Assembly: GCA_035516895.1 (NCBI GenBank)
Contig: DATIZY010000290.1
Location: 1 to 30,153 of the forward strand
Length of the DNA stretch: 30,153 nt
Direction: 5' to 3'
Source: Gp7-AA10 sp035516895
GTDB lineage: Bacteria > Acidobacteriota > Thermoanaerobaculia > Gp7-AA8
The first letter of the stretch is position 1. The number at the start of each line of letters is the position of its first letter. The translations under genes were made by a program, and so were the position numbers. The notes under the pieces are model-generated. The model had not been told where the DNA came from and did not search any database. It worked only from the letters and a program-made list of their open reading frames with translations. This document shows, one piece after another, positions 7,182-15,011 of the stretch.

Positions 7182-9463
7182 CGGAATCGCGACGGAACAC
7201 GCTCGCCGCGAGTGTGCTCGTCGCGCTGATCGTTGCCGCCTTCGCCGACGTCGTTTTTTTCGGCCGCGCGTTTTTCTTTCGCGACGTCACGCGCTTCGTC
7301 TACCCGTCGCGGAAGATCGTCGCCGAGATCGTGCGCGCCGGCGAGTTTCCGTTCTGGAATCCGTACTGGCAATCGGGTCAGCCGCTGGCCGCGAACCCCG
7401 ATTACGCGCTCTTCTGTCCCGGACAATGGCTGATTTTTCTGCCCGGCTTCGATTTCTGGTTTCGCATTCACATCGTCCTGCACTATTGCATCGCCGCCGC
7501 GGGCGCGTTCTTCCTGCTTCGGCGATGGACATCGCGCATGGAGAGCGCGCTGTTCGGAGCGATCGTGTTCTCGCTCAGCGGCCTGATGCTGTCGCAGGCG
7601 AATCTGCTTCCGATTCTCTACTGCCTCGCGTGGATGCCATGGGGCCTCTGGGCCATCGACCGGCTGAGCGAGGCGCCGAGTGTCCGGCGCTTCGCCGCCG
7701 CCGCGCTGTTCATTTCGATGTCGATGTTCGGCGGAGAGCCGGTCACGCTTTTCCAGATCGGCGTGCTGATCGTCGCCGTCGCGATGATCCGTGAGCGTTC
7801 GCTGCGGTCGCTTCGGAACGCTGTTCTCGCCGGAATGGGCGCGCTGACGATCGCGGCGGTGCAGATCGTTCCCGCAGCAGACCTGCTGCGCGACGGCGCC
7901 CGCGCCCACGGCTTTCCGTTCGAGCTCGTCTCGCGCTGGAGCACGCCGCCGCTCCGCCTGGTCGAGCTCTTCATCCCGCAATTCACCGGCATCGCATCGG
8001 AGCATTTTCGTTTCTATTGGGGAACGGCAAAGTACGGATGGCTCGATCCGTTCTTTCCCGGGATCTACTTTGGTTTGATCCCGATCGCGCTCGCCGTCGC
8101 CGGCCTGACAGTGCGTCTGCCCGGCACGCGCCTCATTCTTGCGGCGGTCGTCGTCTCATTCGTGCTCGCGATCGGCAGCCACACGCCGCTGCTGAAGGCG
8201 CTCTACGACGCGCACCTGTTCGCCTCCTTCCGCTACCCCGAAAAATTTCTCATCCTCGGTCTCGTCCCGCTGATGCTCTTTTCCGCGATCGCATTCGATC
8301 GCGCGCTGATCGATCGCCGCATTCTCCGGCGTGCAGCGGTGGTCGCGTCGGTCGTCGTCGTTCTCTGCGCCGCGCTGTTCGCGCTGTCGTATGCGCCGTC
8401 GTACATTCCGCGTTTCGTCGGCTTCTGGGACATCGGCATCCATCCGCTCGCCGGCGAAATCGCAGCGAGCTCGCGCGCGGTGTGGCTGCGCGCGCTCGTC
8501 GGATCGCTCGCGTCCGCGGCCGCGCTGCTCTTCGGCCGCAAGCGCTGGGCCGCGATCGCGATTGCGATCACGTTTCTCGATCTGTCGTATCAGAGGATCT
8601 CGATTGCAGAGACGATCGACGGAGATTTCTTCCGCACGCCGCCCGCCGCGGCGCGGGTGCTCGATCGGAACACGCGCCTGTTTCATCAGGCCGACTGGTA
8701 CGGCGACACGATCGTGGCGCGGCGCTACTTCGATCTGCCCGAGATGTACTGGGTCGTCCGCAACGGACTGTTTCCGATGACCGGCGCCGTGTGGGGCATC
8801 GCGAGTGCGATGAACAGCGACATCGACCGCACGTTTCTCGCGCCGGCGGCCGATTTCAACCAGGCGATGCTCGAGCTTCGCGCGAGGCGCGTGCCGGAGT
8901 GGTACGCGCCGCTGATGGCGATGTCAGCGGCGGGATACCGGACGCTCTACCTGCCCTTCGAGCAAGCCGTCGCCCGGTCGCGCAACGATCCGCGCGCGAT
9001 TCAGCCGGTGATTTTCCTGCCGGTCAGGACGAATCCGGTCTTCTACTTCGCCGATCGCATCGTGCGCTGCCGCTCGCGCGAAGAGTTCGTGAGCGACGTC
9101 GCCGCCGATCCGCACGCGCTGCGCACCGCGTACGCGGACCTGCGGCCGTTTGCGCCGGCGCCGGCGCGCGTGATCTCCGCGCGGCAAACGTTCAACTCGG
9201 CCGATGTCGAGGTCGAATCGTCCGGCGACGCTCTCCTCGTCTGCAGCATCACGCGGCACAAATACTGGTCGGCGACGATCGACGGCCGCTCGGCCGCGCT
9301 GCTGCCGGTCAATCTTCAATTTCAGGCGCTGATCGTTCCCGCGGGGCGGCACGCGATCCGGCTGCGCTATCGCAATCCGCTGCTCGTTGCGTGCGCGATC
9401 ATCTCGTTGATTTCTTTCGCCGTCGCGTCGGCGGCGCTCGTCCTTCCGGTTCGGCGCAGGTAA
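7178..9463 (+). CDS. YfhO-family GT-C-like membrane protein 2
   Basis: Polytopic membrane protein of 761 residues, a paralog of the divergent gene at 3937-6348. It shares FFFRDVTRFVYP in the first outer loop (likely catalytic Asp), EFPFWNPYWQSGQP, IGSHTPLLKALY, FRYPEKF, DWYGDTIVARRYF, MYWVVRNGLFPMT, and the C-terminal VPAGRHAIRLRYRN before the last membrane helix. Starts at GTG 7178, four bases overlapping the GT2 stop. Together with the GT2 it forms a likely donor-synthase and transferase pair for sugar transfer on the periplasmic side. Its 3' end overlaps the convergent GT-C gene by 97 bases. Acceptor is unknown; LPS, a surface polymer, or pilin are options only by neighbourhood. Confidence 0.87.
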   Translation: MTESRRNTLAASVLVALIVAAFADVVFFGRAFFFRDVTRFVYPSRKIVAEIVRAGEFPFWNPYWQSGQPLAANPDYALFCPGQWLIFLPGFDFWFRIHIVLHYCIAAAGAFFLLRRWTSRMESALFGAIVFSLSGLMLSQANLLPILYCLAWMPWGLWAIDRLSEAPSVRRFAAAALFISMSMFGGEPVTLFQIGVLIVAVAMIRERSLRSLRNAVLAGMGALTIAAVQIVPAADLLRDGARAHGFPFELVSRWSTPPLRLVELFIPQFTGIASEHFRFYWGTAKYGWLDPFFPGIYFGLIPIALAVAGLTVRLPGTRLILAAVVVSFVLAIGSHTPLLKALYDAHLFASFRYPEKFLILGLVPLMLFSAIAFDRALIDRRILRRAAVVASVVVVLCAALFALSYAPSYIPRFVGFWDIGIHPLAGEIAASSRAVWLRALVGSLASAAALLFGRKRWAAIAIAITFLDLSYQRISIAETIDGDFFRTPPAAARVLDRNTRLFHQADWYGDTIVARRYFDLPEMYWVVRNGLFPMTGAVWGIASAMNSDIDRTFLAPAADFNQAMLELRARRVPEWYAPLMAMSAAGYRTLYLPFEQAVARSRNDPRAIQPVIFLPVRTNPVFYFADRIVRCRSREEFVSDVAADPHALRTAYADLRPFAPAPARVISARQTFNSADVEVESSGDALLVCSITRHKYWSATIDGRSAALLPVNLQFQALIVPAGRHAIRLRYRNPLLVACAIISLISFAVASAALVLPVRRR

Positions 9464-10938
9464 TCCTCTTCGTCGCGCATCAGTGCGATGTGATCGCGCC
9501 GCGCGCCGCTGTCGGGCAGGAGCGCACGATTTCTCGCGATGACGCCGCTCCACGCCTGCAAATGCGCCGGATCATTGAGCCCGCAGATCACGAACCACGC
9601 GGCGAGCAGAACGCAGATCGTTCCAGCGACCGGCGCCGGTTTCGCGCGGATCGAGAGAGCGATGAGCGCGTAAAGAACCGCGACCGCAACGAACGCGATC
9701 AACACAGTGATCCTGAAGTTCGGCGGGACGGACACGAGAAATCCGACCGGCTTCGGCGAGCGAACGACGGCTGCGAGAAGCGCATCGGGCGCGATGTAGC
9801 GGTTGAGATCGAGCGACTGCGCGGCGAGAAAGAGCGCCATGGTCCATGCCGATCCGATTGCCGCGATTGCGATCGCGACCCAGCGCGGCACGATCGCGAA
9901 GATCGCGGCGAGGCCGAGGAGGAAGAGGATCGTGCAGTTGTCGAAGCGCCGCTGGCCGAAGGACGAGCCGCCCCAGAACGGCCGGTCGATCGTCGAGTTG
10001 ATGAACCACTGCAGCGCGAACATCAGCACGGCCGCTGTCGCGAGCCGCGCGTGAACGCGAAAAAGCAGCAGCATGCCGGCGGCGCCGATCATCATCAGCG
10101 GCGTCCACGGCGCGAGGCCGTGGTACCACGACAGCAGCGGCTCCCAGATCCAGATGCGCTCGAACGAATGCCACTCGCTGTTGCCCGGTGCGACGTTGAA
10201 CAGCTTCAGCGGATTTCCGTACAGCACGACCGTGACGACGATCTGCGGAAGTGCGCCGATGAGAATTCCCGCGACCGGCACCCACTTGCGAGCGCCGACG
10301 AGGATGATTGGCACCAGGATGAACGTCGCATTCTGCGGACGTACCGCAAACGCGAGGCCCGATGCGATTCCCGCCGCGAGCGCGTCGTTCTCGAGCGACG
10401 CGAGCACGACGAGCGCGCAGACCGCGGCACCGATCGCGTGTGCCATCAGCGCTTCGCGCGTCGAGTACCACATGATCGACGATCCGAGCCACGTCGCGAT
10501 CGTCGCGGCAAGCGACGAGGCAGTGTCGAAGAAGCGGCGCGCGATCGCGAAGCCGGTGAGCAGCGCGACGAGCCCGGCGAGCGCGCTGACCGCGATCGCC
10601 GCGGCGTTGTAGGGAAGCGATACCCCGTCGCGTGCGAAGCCATCGTGCAGCACGTCGGCGAGAAGGAATGCCGGATACCACACGACGGCGCTGCCGGCTG
10701 CCCAGTGATCGACGAGATGTCCGTTCGCCGCGACGCGCGACGATGCCACAAATCCGTTCGGCAGCATTCCGAAGCGCTGCCATTCGTTGAACAGCACGAG
10801 ATCGTGATCGAGGTACGTCGACGGCAGGTAGGCGAAATATCCGACTCCGTCCGGGCGCGTGATGCCGGGCCGCAGCCAGATGAGCACCGGGATCAGCCAG
10901 ATCGCGACGATGATCGCGACGGCTGTGCGATCTCTCAT
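9367..10938 (-). CDS. GT-C-like (ArnT/PMT-type) polytopic membrane protein
   Basis: Membrane protein of 523 residues with about ten or more hydrophobic helices. The region after the first helix (RPDGVGYFAYLPSTYLDHDL) has acidic residues where GT-C enzymes have their catalytic Asp, and a cytoplasmic-type charged tail (DEEDYLRRTGRT) closes the protein. I do not recognise a specific family member; a lipid-linked sugar transferase is the most likely role. ATG 10938 overlaps the TGA of the precorrin-2 dehydrogenase gene (ATGA), which fixes the start and shows operon membership with glyA upstream; the longer in-frame extension is unlikely. The last 97 bases are antisense to the end of YfhO protein 2. 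Confidence 0.75.
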   Translation of the reverse strand: MRDRTAVAIIVAIWLIPVLIWLRPGITRPDGVGYFAYLPSTYLDHDLVLFNEWQRFGMLPNGFVASSRVAANGHLVDHWAAGSAVVWYPAFLLADVLHDGFARDGVSLPYNAAAIAVSALAGLVALLTGFAIARRFFDTASSLAATIATWLGSSIMWYSTREALMAHAIGAAVCALVVLASLENDALAAGIASGLAFAVRPQNATFILVPIILVGARKWVPVAGILIGALPQIVVTVVLYGNPLKLFNVAPGNSEWHSFERIWIWEPLLSWYHGLAPWTPLMMIGAAGMLLLFRVHARLATAAVLMFALQWFINSTIDRPFWGGSSFGQRRFDNCTILFLLGLAAIFAIVPRWVAIAIAAIGSAWTMALFLAAQSLDLNRYIAPDALLAAVVRSPKPVGFLVSVPPNFRITVLIAFVAVAVLYALIALSIRAKPAPVAGTICVLLAAWFVICGLNDPAHLQAWSGVIARNRALLPDSGARRDHIALMRDEEDYLRRTGRTSAADATAKEINEMIAHATSSGLR

Positions 10939-11609
10939 TTCGCGTGCGCTGGAAACTCGATGCCCGCTTCCTCGCATGCGCGCGCGACCGTTTCGTAGGC
11001 CTCTTTGCGTTTGCCTTCGCGAATCATCTGCAGGATGCCGCGCGCGAGGATGCCGTCGAAGAACCGCTTTCGATCGGCATCGGTGGGAAGAACTTTCTTC
11101 GCCGACGGCCGCAGCTCACCGAGCAGATCGTTGACCTCTGCGTATTCCGGGCCGACGAGGCGCTGCAGATCCTCCTTGAGCGTGCGCGCGAGCGCGGGAG
11201 ATTTTCCGCCGGTCGACACCGCGAGCTGGATTGACCCTTTCTCGATGATCGCCGGCACGATGAACTCGCAGAGATGCGTGACGTCGACGACGTTGACCGG
11301 GATCCTGCGGCGGCGGCAATCGCGGGCGATGCGGCCGTTGACGGACTCGTCGTCGGTCGAGGCGATCACGATCGACGCTCCGTCGAGATCGCTCTCGTCG
11401 TACTCCTTCCGCTTGATGCGGATCGTTCCCTCGCGCGCCCACGTTTCGATCTCGTCCGTGAAATCGGGGGAAACGACGGTGACGTTCGCGCCGTAGCGCA
11501 GCATCGTCTCCGCCTTGCGCGCGCAGACGTTGCCGCCGCCGATGATCACGACGTCGCGGTTCTCGACGTCGAGGAAGATCGGATAGTACGGAAACTTTTT
11601 ATGCGCCAC
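10935..11609 (-). CDS. Precorrin-2 dehydrogenase / sirohydrochlorin ferrochelatase (Met8/SirC/CysG N-domain type)
   Basis: Enzyme of siroheme synthesis that oxidises precorrin-2 to sirohydrochlorin with NAD and, in bifunctional members, inserts iron. The protein has about 224 residues. FLDVENRDVVIIGGGNVCARKA is split here as FLDVENRDV and IGGGNVCARKA: a Rossmann NAD site near the N-terminus. VNVVDVTHLCEFIVPAI contains the conserved Asp needed for catalysis in Met8/CysG, and STGGKSPALARTLKEDL is the standard dimer-domain motif. It lacks the methyltransferase half of CysG. GTG 11609 is chosen because it places the start about ten residues before the conserved PIFLDVE; an ATG at 11648 would extend deep into the small gene upstream. 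It overlaps that gene by 11 bases and the GT-C gene by four. Confidence 0.88.
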   Translation of the reverse strand: MAHKKFPYYPIFLDVENRDVVIIGGGNVCARKAETMLRYGANVTVVSPDFTDEIETWAREGTIRIKRKEYDESDLDGASIVIASTDDESVNGRIARDCRRRRIPVNVVDVTHLCEFIVPAIIEKGSIQLAVSTGGKSPALARTLKEDLQRLVGPEYAEVNDLLGELRPSAKKVLPTDADRKRFFDGILARGILQMIREGKRKEAYETVARACEEAGIEFPAHAK

Positions 11610-11712
11610 GTTTCTTTGTGGCCGCTTTTGCGGCGCGCAGCTTCGCACGCATCGCGCGCGTTTTGCGTTTCTGCACGTTCGTCCGTGCTTTGTCGCCGTT
11701 CTTCAAAGACAT
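11599..11712 (-). CDS. 37-residue lysine/arginine-rich peptide
   Basis: A small gene between glyA and the siroheme gene encoding 37 residues that begin MSLKNGDKAR and contain 14 Lys or Arg, the rest mainly Ala, with no hydrophobic stretch. It starts at ATG 11712, nine bases after the glyA stop begins its read-out, and has a good Shine-Dalgarno, GAGGTG (11717-11722), which overlaps the glyA stop codon. Its end overlaps the GTG start of the siroheme gene by 11 bases, so it is embedded in the operon and probably coupled to both neighbours. Composition suggests RNA or ribosome binding, like other tiny basic proteins; that is inference. I recall similar short 'MSLKNGDKAR'-type proteins but cannot name a function. 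Confidence 0.7.
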   Translation of the reverse strand: MSLKNGDKARTNVQKRKTRAMRAKLRAAKAATKKRGA

Positions 11713-11720
11713 CGATCACC

Positions 11721-13001
11721 TCAATAGATCGGAAATTGATCGCATAAAGCTTTGACGTTTTTCTTTACTTCGGCGATGACGTTCTCGTCGCCGTGCGAGT
11801 CGAGCACGCGCGCGATGAGCTGCGCGAGCGTCTTCATCTGCGGCTCGCGAAGCCCGCGCGTGGTGACCGCGGGAGTTCCGATGCGCAGTCCCGACGCGAC
11901 CATCGGCTTCTGCGTATCGAAGGGAATCGTGTTCTTGTTGACCGTGATGTTCGCCGCTTCGAGCATGTTCTGGCCGTCTTTGCCGGTGATGCCTTTCGAG
12001 AAGACATCGGTCATGAACAGATGATTGTCGGTGCCGCCGGAGACGATGCGGAAGCCGGCATCGCCGACCCCCTGCGCGAGCGCCTTCGCGTTGCGCACGA
12101 TCTGCGTCTGGTACTCCTTGAACTCCGGCTGCATCGCTTCGTGAAACGACACGGCCTTCGCCGCGATGATGTGCACGAGCGGACCGCCCTGCACGCCGGG
12201 AAAGACGGCCCGGTCGAGATCTTTTGCGTACTGCTCTTTGCAGATGATGAGTCCCGCGCGCGGACCGCGCAGAGTCTTGTGCGTCGTCGTGGTGACGAAG
12301 TCGGCATACGGAACGGGCGAGGGATGATTGCCGGTGACGACGAGGCCGGCGATGTGCGCGATGTCGGCCATCATCAGCGAGCCGTTGCGGTCGCAGATCT
12401 CGCGGATGCGCTTGAAGTCGATGATCCGCGAATACGCCGATGCGCCGCAGATGATCAGCCGCGGCTTGTGCTCGTCGGCGAGGCGCTCCATCTCGTCGTA
12501 GTCGATCCGCTCGTCCTCGCGGCGGACGTGATACGCCACGACTTTGAAATCGCGGCCGCTGTACGACAGCGGATGTCCGTGCGTGAGGTGCCCGCCGTGC
12601 GACAGGTCCATGCCCATGATCGTGTCGCCCGGTTTGAGCACCGCGAAGTAGACCGCCATGTTCGCCTGCGAGCCGGAGTGCGGCTGCACGTTGACGTGCT
12701 CGGCGGCGAACAGCGTTTTCGCGCGGTCGATGGCGATGGTCTCGACGATGTCCGTTGGTCCGCACCCGCCGTAGTAGCGCTTGCCCGGATAGCCTTCCGC
12801 GTATTTGTTCGTGAACACGGAGCCCATCGCCGTGAGCACCGCCTTCGACACGTGGTTCTCCGAAGCGATCAGCTCGAGCGTGTCGTTTTGCCGCGCGGTC
12901 TCCAGCTTGATCGCATCGGCGATCTGCGGATCCACCTCGGCGAGCGTTCGCTGCAGAAAATCGTGACCGGTGGCGGCGTGATGCTCCTGGATGACTGACA
13001 T
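11721..13001 (-). CDS. glyA: Serine hydroxymethyltransferase
   Basis: PLP enzyme that interconverts serine and glycine while loading one-carbon units on tetrahydrofolate. The 426-residue length fits the family. Signature segments are LELIASENHVSKAV, NKYAEGYPGKRYYGG near the N-terminus, the PLP-binding TTTTHKTLRGPRAG (Schiff-base Lys), and a C-terminal TPAVTTRGL. ATG 13001 is chosen: it follows AGGAGA at a good distance and gives the expected N-terminus, whereas the upstream extension reads through the heptamer hairpin. It leads an operon with the 37-residue peptide, siroheme enzyme and GT-C protein. No glycine riboswitch is visible; the upstream region is mostly a heptamer inverted repeat. 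Confidence 0.97.
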   Translation of the reverse strand: MSVIQEHHAATGHDFLQRTLAEVDPQIADAIKLETARQNDTLELIASENHVSKAVLTAMGSVFTNKYAEGYPGKRYYGGCGPTDIVETIAIDRAKTLFAAEHVNVQPHSGSQANMAVYFAVLKPGDTIMGMDLSHGGHLTHGHPLSYSGRDFKVVAYHVRREDERIDYDEMERLADEHKPRLIICGASAYSRIIDFKRIREICDRNGSLMMADIAHIAGLVVTGNHPSPVPYADFVTTTTHKTLRGPRAGLIICKEQYAKDLDRAVFPGVQGGPLVHIIAAKAVSFHEAMQPEFKEYQTQIVRNAKALAQGVGDAGFRIVSGGTDNHLFMTDVFSKGITGKDGQNMLEAANITVNKNTIPFDTQKPMVASGLRIGTPAVTTRGLREPQMKTLAQLIARVLDSHGDENVIAEVKKNVKALCDQFPIY

Positions 13002-13017
13002 CGGGCTCTCCTGAAAA

Positions 13018-13083
13018 GTTGTCAGTTGTCGGTTGTCAGTTGTCTCCGCCCTCCCTGACAACTGACAACTGAGAACTGACAAC
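13018..13083. repeat. Heptamer inverted array, GTTGTCA family (4 + 4 units)
   Basis: Four GTTGTCN units (13018-13045), a 10-base pyrimidine/GC loop, then four TGACAAC or TGAGAAC units (13056-13083), which are the reverse complement. The two 28-base arms can form a near-perfect hairpin. It fills most of the 105-117 bases between the divergent glyA and YfhO protein 3 genes, leaving little room for conventional promoters. Confidence 0.95.
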
Positions 13084-13102
13084 TGGTTTTGTGATCTTAC
13101 TC

Positions 13103-13108
13103 GATAAT
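13103..13108 (+). promoter_or_regulatory. -10-like box (GATAAT) for YfhO protein 3
   Basis: GATAAT matches five of six consensus positions and ends ten bases before ATG 13119. It overlaps the alternative start ATG 13107, which favours the later start if this is the true promoter. No good -35 box is seen. Confidence 0.3.
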
Positions 13109-13118
13109 GAATGTTCGA

Positions 13119-15011
13119 ATGGCCGTACGGCGCGTCGTGTGGACTCTTCTGCCTGCGACCGCCGTGGCGGCTGTCGCGATCTTCGGATTCTTCTACTTCC
13201 GCGACAACGTCCTCACGCACTATCCGATCAAAGCCGTGTCCGCGCGGATCTTTCGGGCGGGACAGATCCCGTGGTGGAACTTCTACGACGGCGGAGGGCA
13301 GCCGCTCGCGGGCAATCCGAATACCCTCACTTTTTATCCTGACAATTTTCTATATCTGATTTTTCCGTTGCACGTCGCATTCAATCTCCACTTTCTGCTG
13401 CACCTCGTTTTCGCATGGTTCGCGATGCGCGCGCTCTGCCGGGCGACGGGAACCTCGAAAACGGCGGCGAACTTCGCAACGACGATGTACGCGATGAGCG
13501 GCGTGGCGATCTCCGCGCTCGCGTTTTACAACCTGATCACCGCCGTCGCGCTGATTCCGTTCGCGCTGTGGGCCGTCGAGCGCGATCGATCGCCGCTCAT
13601 CGTCGGGGCCATCTTCGGAATGATTGGATTGGCCGGAGAGCCCGTGATCCTGATCTCCGCGTCGATCTGCGCGCTGATCATCGGCTGGCGTCGCATCGTC
13701 CGGCTGGCGATCGCCGCACTGGTGGCGCTCGCGGTCGTTTCGCCGCAGCTGATCGCCTACGCCGAGATCGCATCGGAGGTGGAGCGCGCGTTCGGATTTT
13801 CCGCGACGACCGTGTTGAACGCGTCGCTCTGGCCGATTCGCGTCGCGGAAATCGTCGCCGGCCCGCTGATCGGTTTTCTCACCGATCCCGGCCATCCCGA
13901 ATATCGCGGGCGACTCTTCTCGTACCTCTTCGTCGGCGTCATCGTGCTTCCCGCCCTCTTCACGCGGCGCCGGCGCTACATCGCGATCGCCGCGGTGATG
14001 CTGTTCTTCGCGCTCGGGCGCTACAACCCGATCTTCAAAGCCGTCGTCGAGGCGCTGCCGTCGATTCGCATCGCGCGCTATCCGGAGAAGTTCGCGATCG
14101 CGCTCACCGTCGCGCTCTCCGTCCTCGTCGCCGCGTTCGTCGACGGCCTGACGACGCGATGGCGCGTTGTGTGGGGCGTGATCACATTCGTGCCGCTGGC
14201 AGTCTGCCTGATTCACGGCGCGCCGATCGACTGGTTCGCGCCGTACGAGGCCGCGCCCGCGCCGCCGATCCGCCTCTGCGACTCGGCGCGCATCGATTGG
14301 GGAACGCATCCCGCGCGCGAGGAGTATCGCTTCGCGGCAAAGACGGTCTTCCGGATCTTCGGCGCGGTGGGCGGTTTCCGCTACGCCGCGAATCGCTCGC
14401 CCGAGGGGATGCATTCACTCATGAGCCGGGTGGTGGCCGAGCGCGTGGCTTCGACGCCCGACGCCATTTGCCTTCACTACCTGCGCATCTGCGGCTGCAA
14501 TGTGCCGGGCGCGCTGCCGCCGGCGTGGATCGTCCCGCGCGCGATCGGCATTCACAGCGTCAACGAGGAGGTGCAGAGGATCGAGAGCGGTCATTTCGAC
14601 GAGCACACCGCCGCGCTCGCGCCCGCGGAGTTCGCGAATTTCACCTCGCCGCTCACCGCGCACATCACGGATTACGTCGAAGGGCTGCAGGACATTCACA
14701 TTACCGTCGCGACACCGAAGCCGGCGATGCTCTTCGTCAATCAGAGTTTCTTCCGCGCGTGGGATGTTCGCGCCGGCGGGCACGGTCTCGCCACGCTGCC
14801 GCTCGACATCGACCGCCTCGGCGTGATCGTTCCGGCCGGCCGGCAGACGATCGAGCTGCGCTTCGGCCGGCATCGAACGGCGGTCGTCGTCGCCTGGGTC
14901 GTTTCGTCGTTACTGATTCTCGTCGCCGCGTTTGCGCTTCGCGTCGAAGGACTCGATCGCCGCGCCGGCGAGGTAGAGCGAGCCGCCGACGAAGATGTTG
15001 TCGCAGCGTGA
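13119..15011 (+). CDS. YfhO-family GT-C-like membrane protein 3 (shorter paralog)
   Basis: Polytopic membrane protein of about 630 residues (634 if started at ATG 13107). It keeps FFYFRDNVLTHYP with the probable catalytic Asp, IPWWNFYDGGGQP, LGRYNPIFKAV, ARYPEKF and the C-terminal VPAGRQTIELRF followed by a last helix. Compared with the two other YfhO proteins here it lacks the DWYG and YWVVRNGLFPMT block of the extracytoplasmic region and instead has a Cys-containing stretch (CLHYLRICGCN). It therefore probably has a different acceptor or donor. It is divergent from glyA and separated from it by the heptamer hairpin. Its last 102 bases overlap the convergent folC, and its tail after the last helix is made of residues read from the folC antisense strand. 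Confidence 0.8.
   Translation: MAVRRVVWTLLPATAVAAVAIFGFFYFRDNVLTHYPIKAVSARIFRAGQIPWWNFYDGGGQPLAGNPNTLTFYPDNFLYLIFPLHVAFNLHFLLHLVFAWFAMRALCRATGTSKTAANFATTMYAMSGVAISALAFYNLITAVALIPFALWAVERDRSPLIVGAIFGMIGLAGEPVILISASICALIIGWRRIVRLAIAALVALAVVSPQLIAYAEIASEVERAFGFSATTVLNASLWPIRVAEIVAGPLIGFLTDPGHPEYRGRLFSYLFVGVIVLPALFTRRRRYIAIAAVMLFFALGRYNPIFKAVVEALPSIRIARYPEKFAIALTVALSVLVAAFVDGLTTRWRVVWGVITFVPLAVCLIHGAPIDWFAPYEAAPAPPIRLCDSARIDWGTHPAREEYRFAAKTVFRIFGAVGGFRYAANRSPEGMHSLMSRVVAERVASTPDAICLHYLRICGCNVPGALPPAWIVPRAIGIHSVNEEVQRIESGHFDEHTAALAPAEFANFTSPLTAHITDYVEGLQDIHITVATPKPAMLFVNQSFFRAWDVRAGGHGLATLPLDIDRLGVIVPAGRQTIELRFGRHRTAVVVAWVVSSLLILVAAFALRVEGLDRRAGEVERAADEDVVAA

Noticed and set aside
8017..10998. A 993-codon rightward open frame across YfhO protein 2 and the GT-C gene
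   Set aside because: Arg/Asp-rich composition typical of a shifted or antisense frame in high-GC DNA; it overlaps two well-supported membrane-protein genes.
13002..13118. Glycine riboswitch upstream of glyA
   Set aside because: The gap is mostly the heptamer hairpin; no aptamer-like conserved segments are seen and there is too little room.
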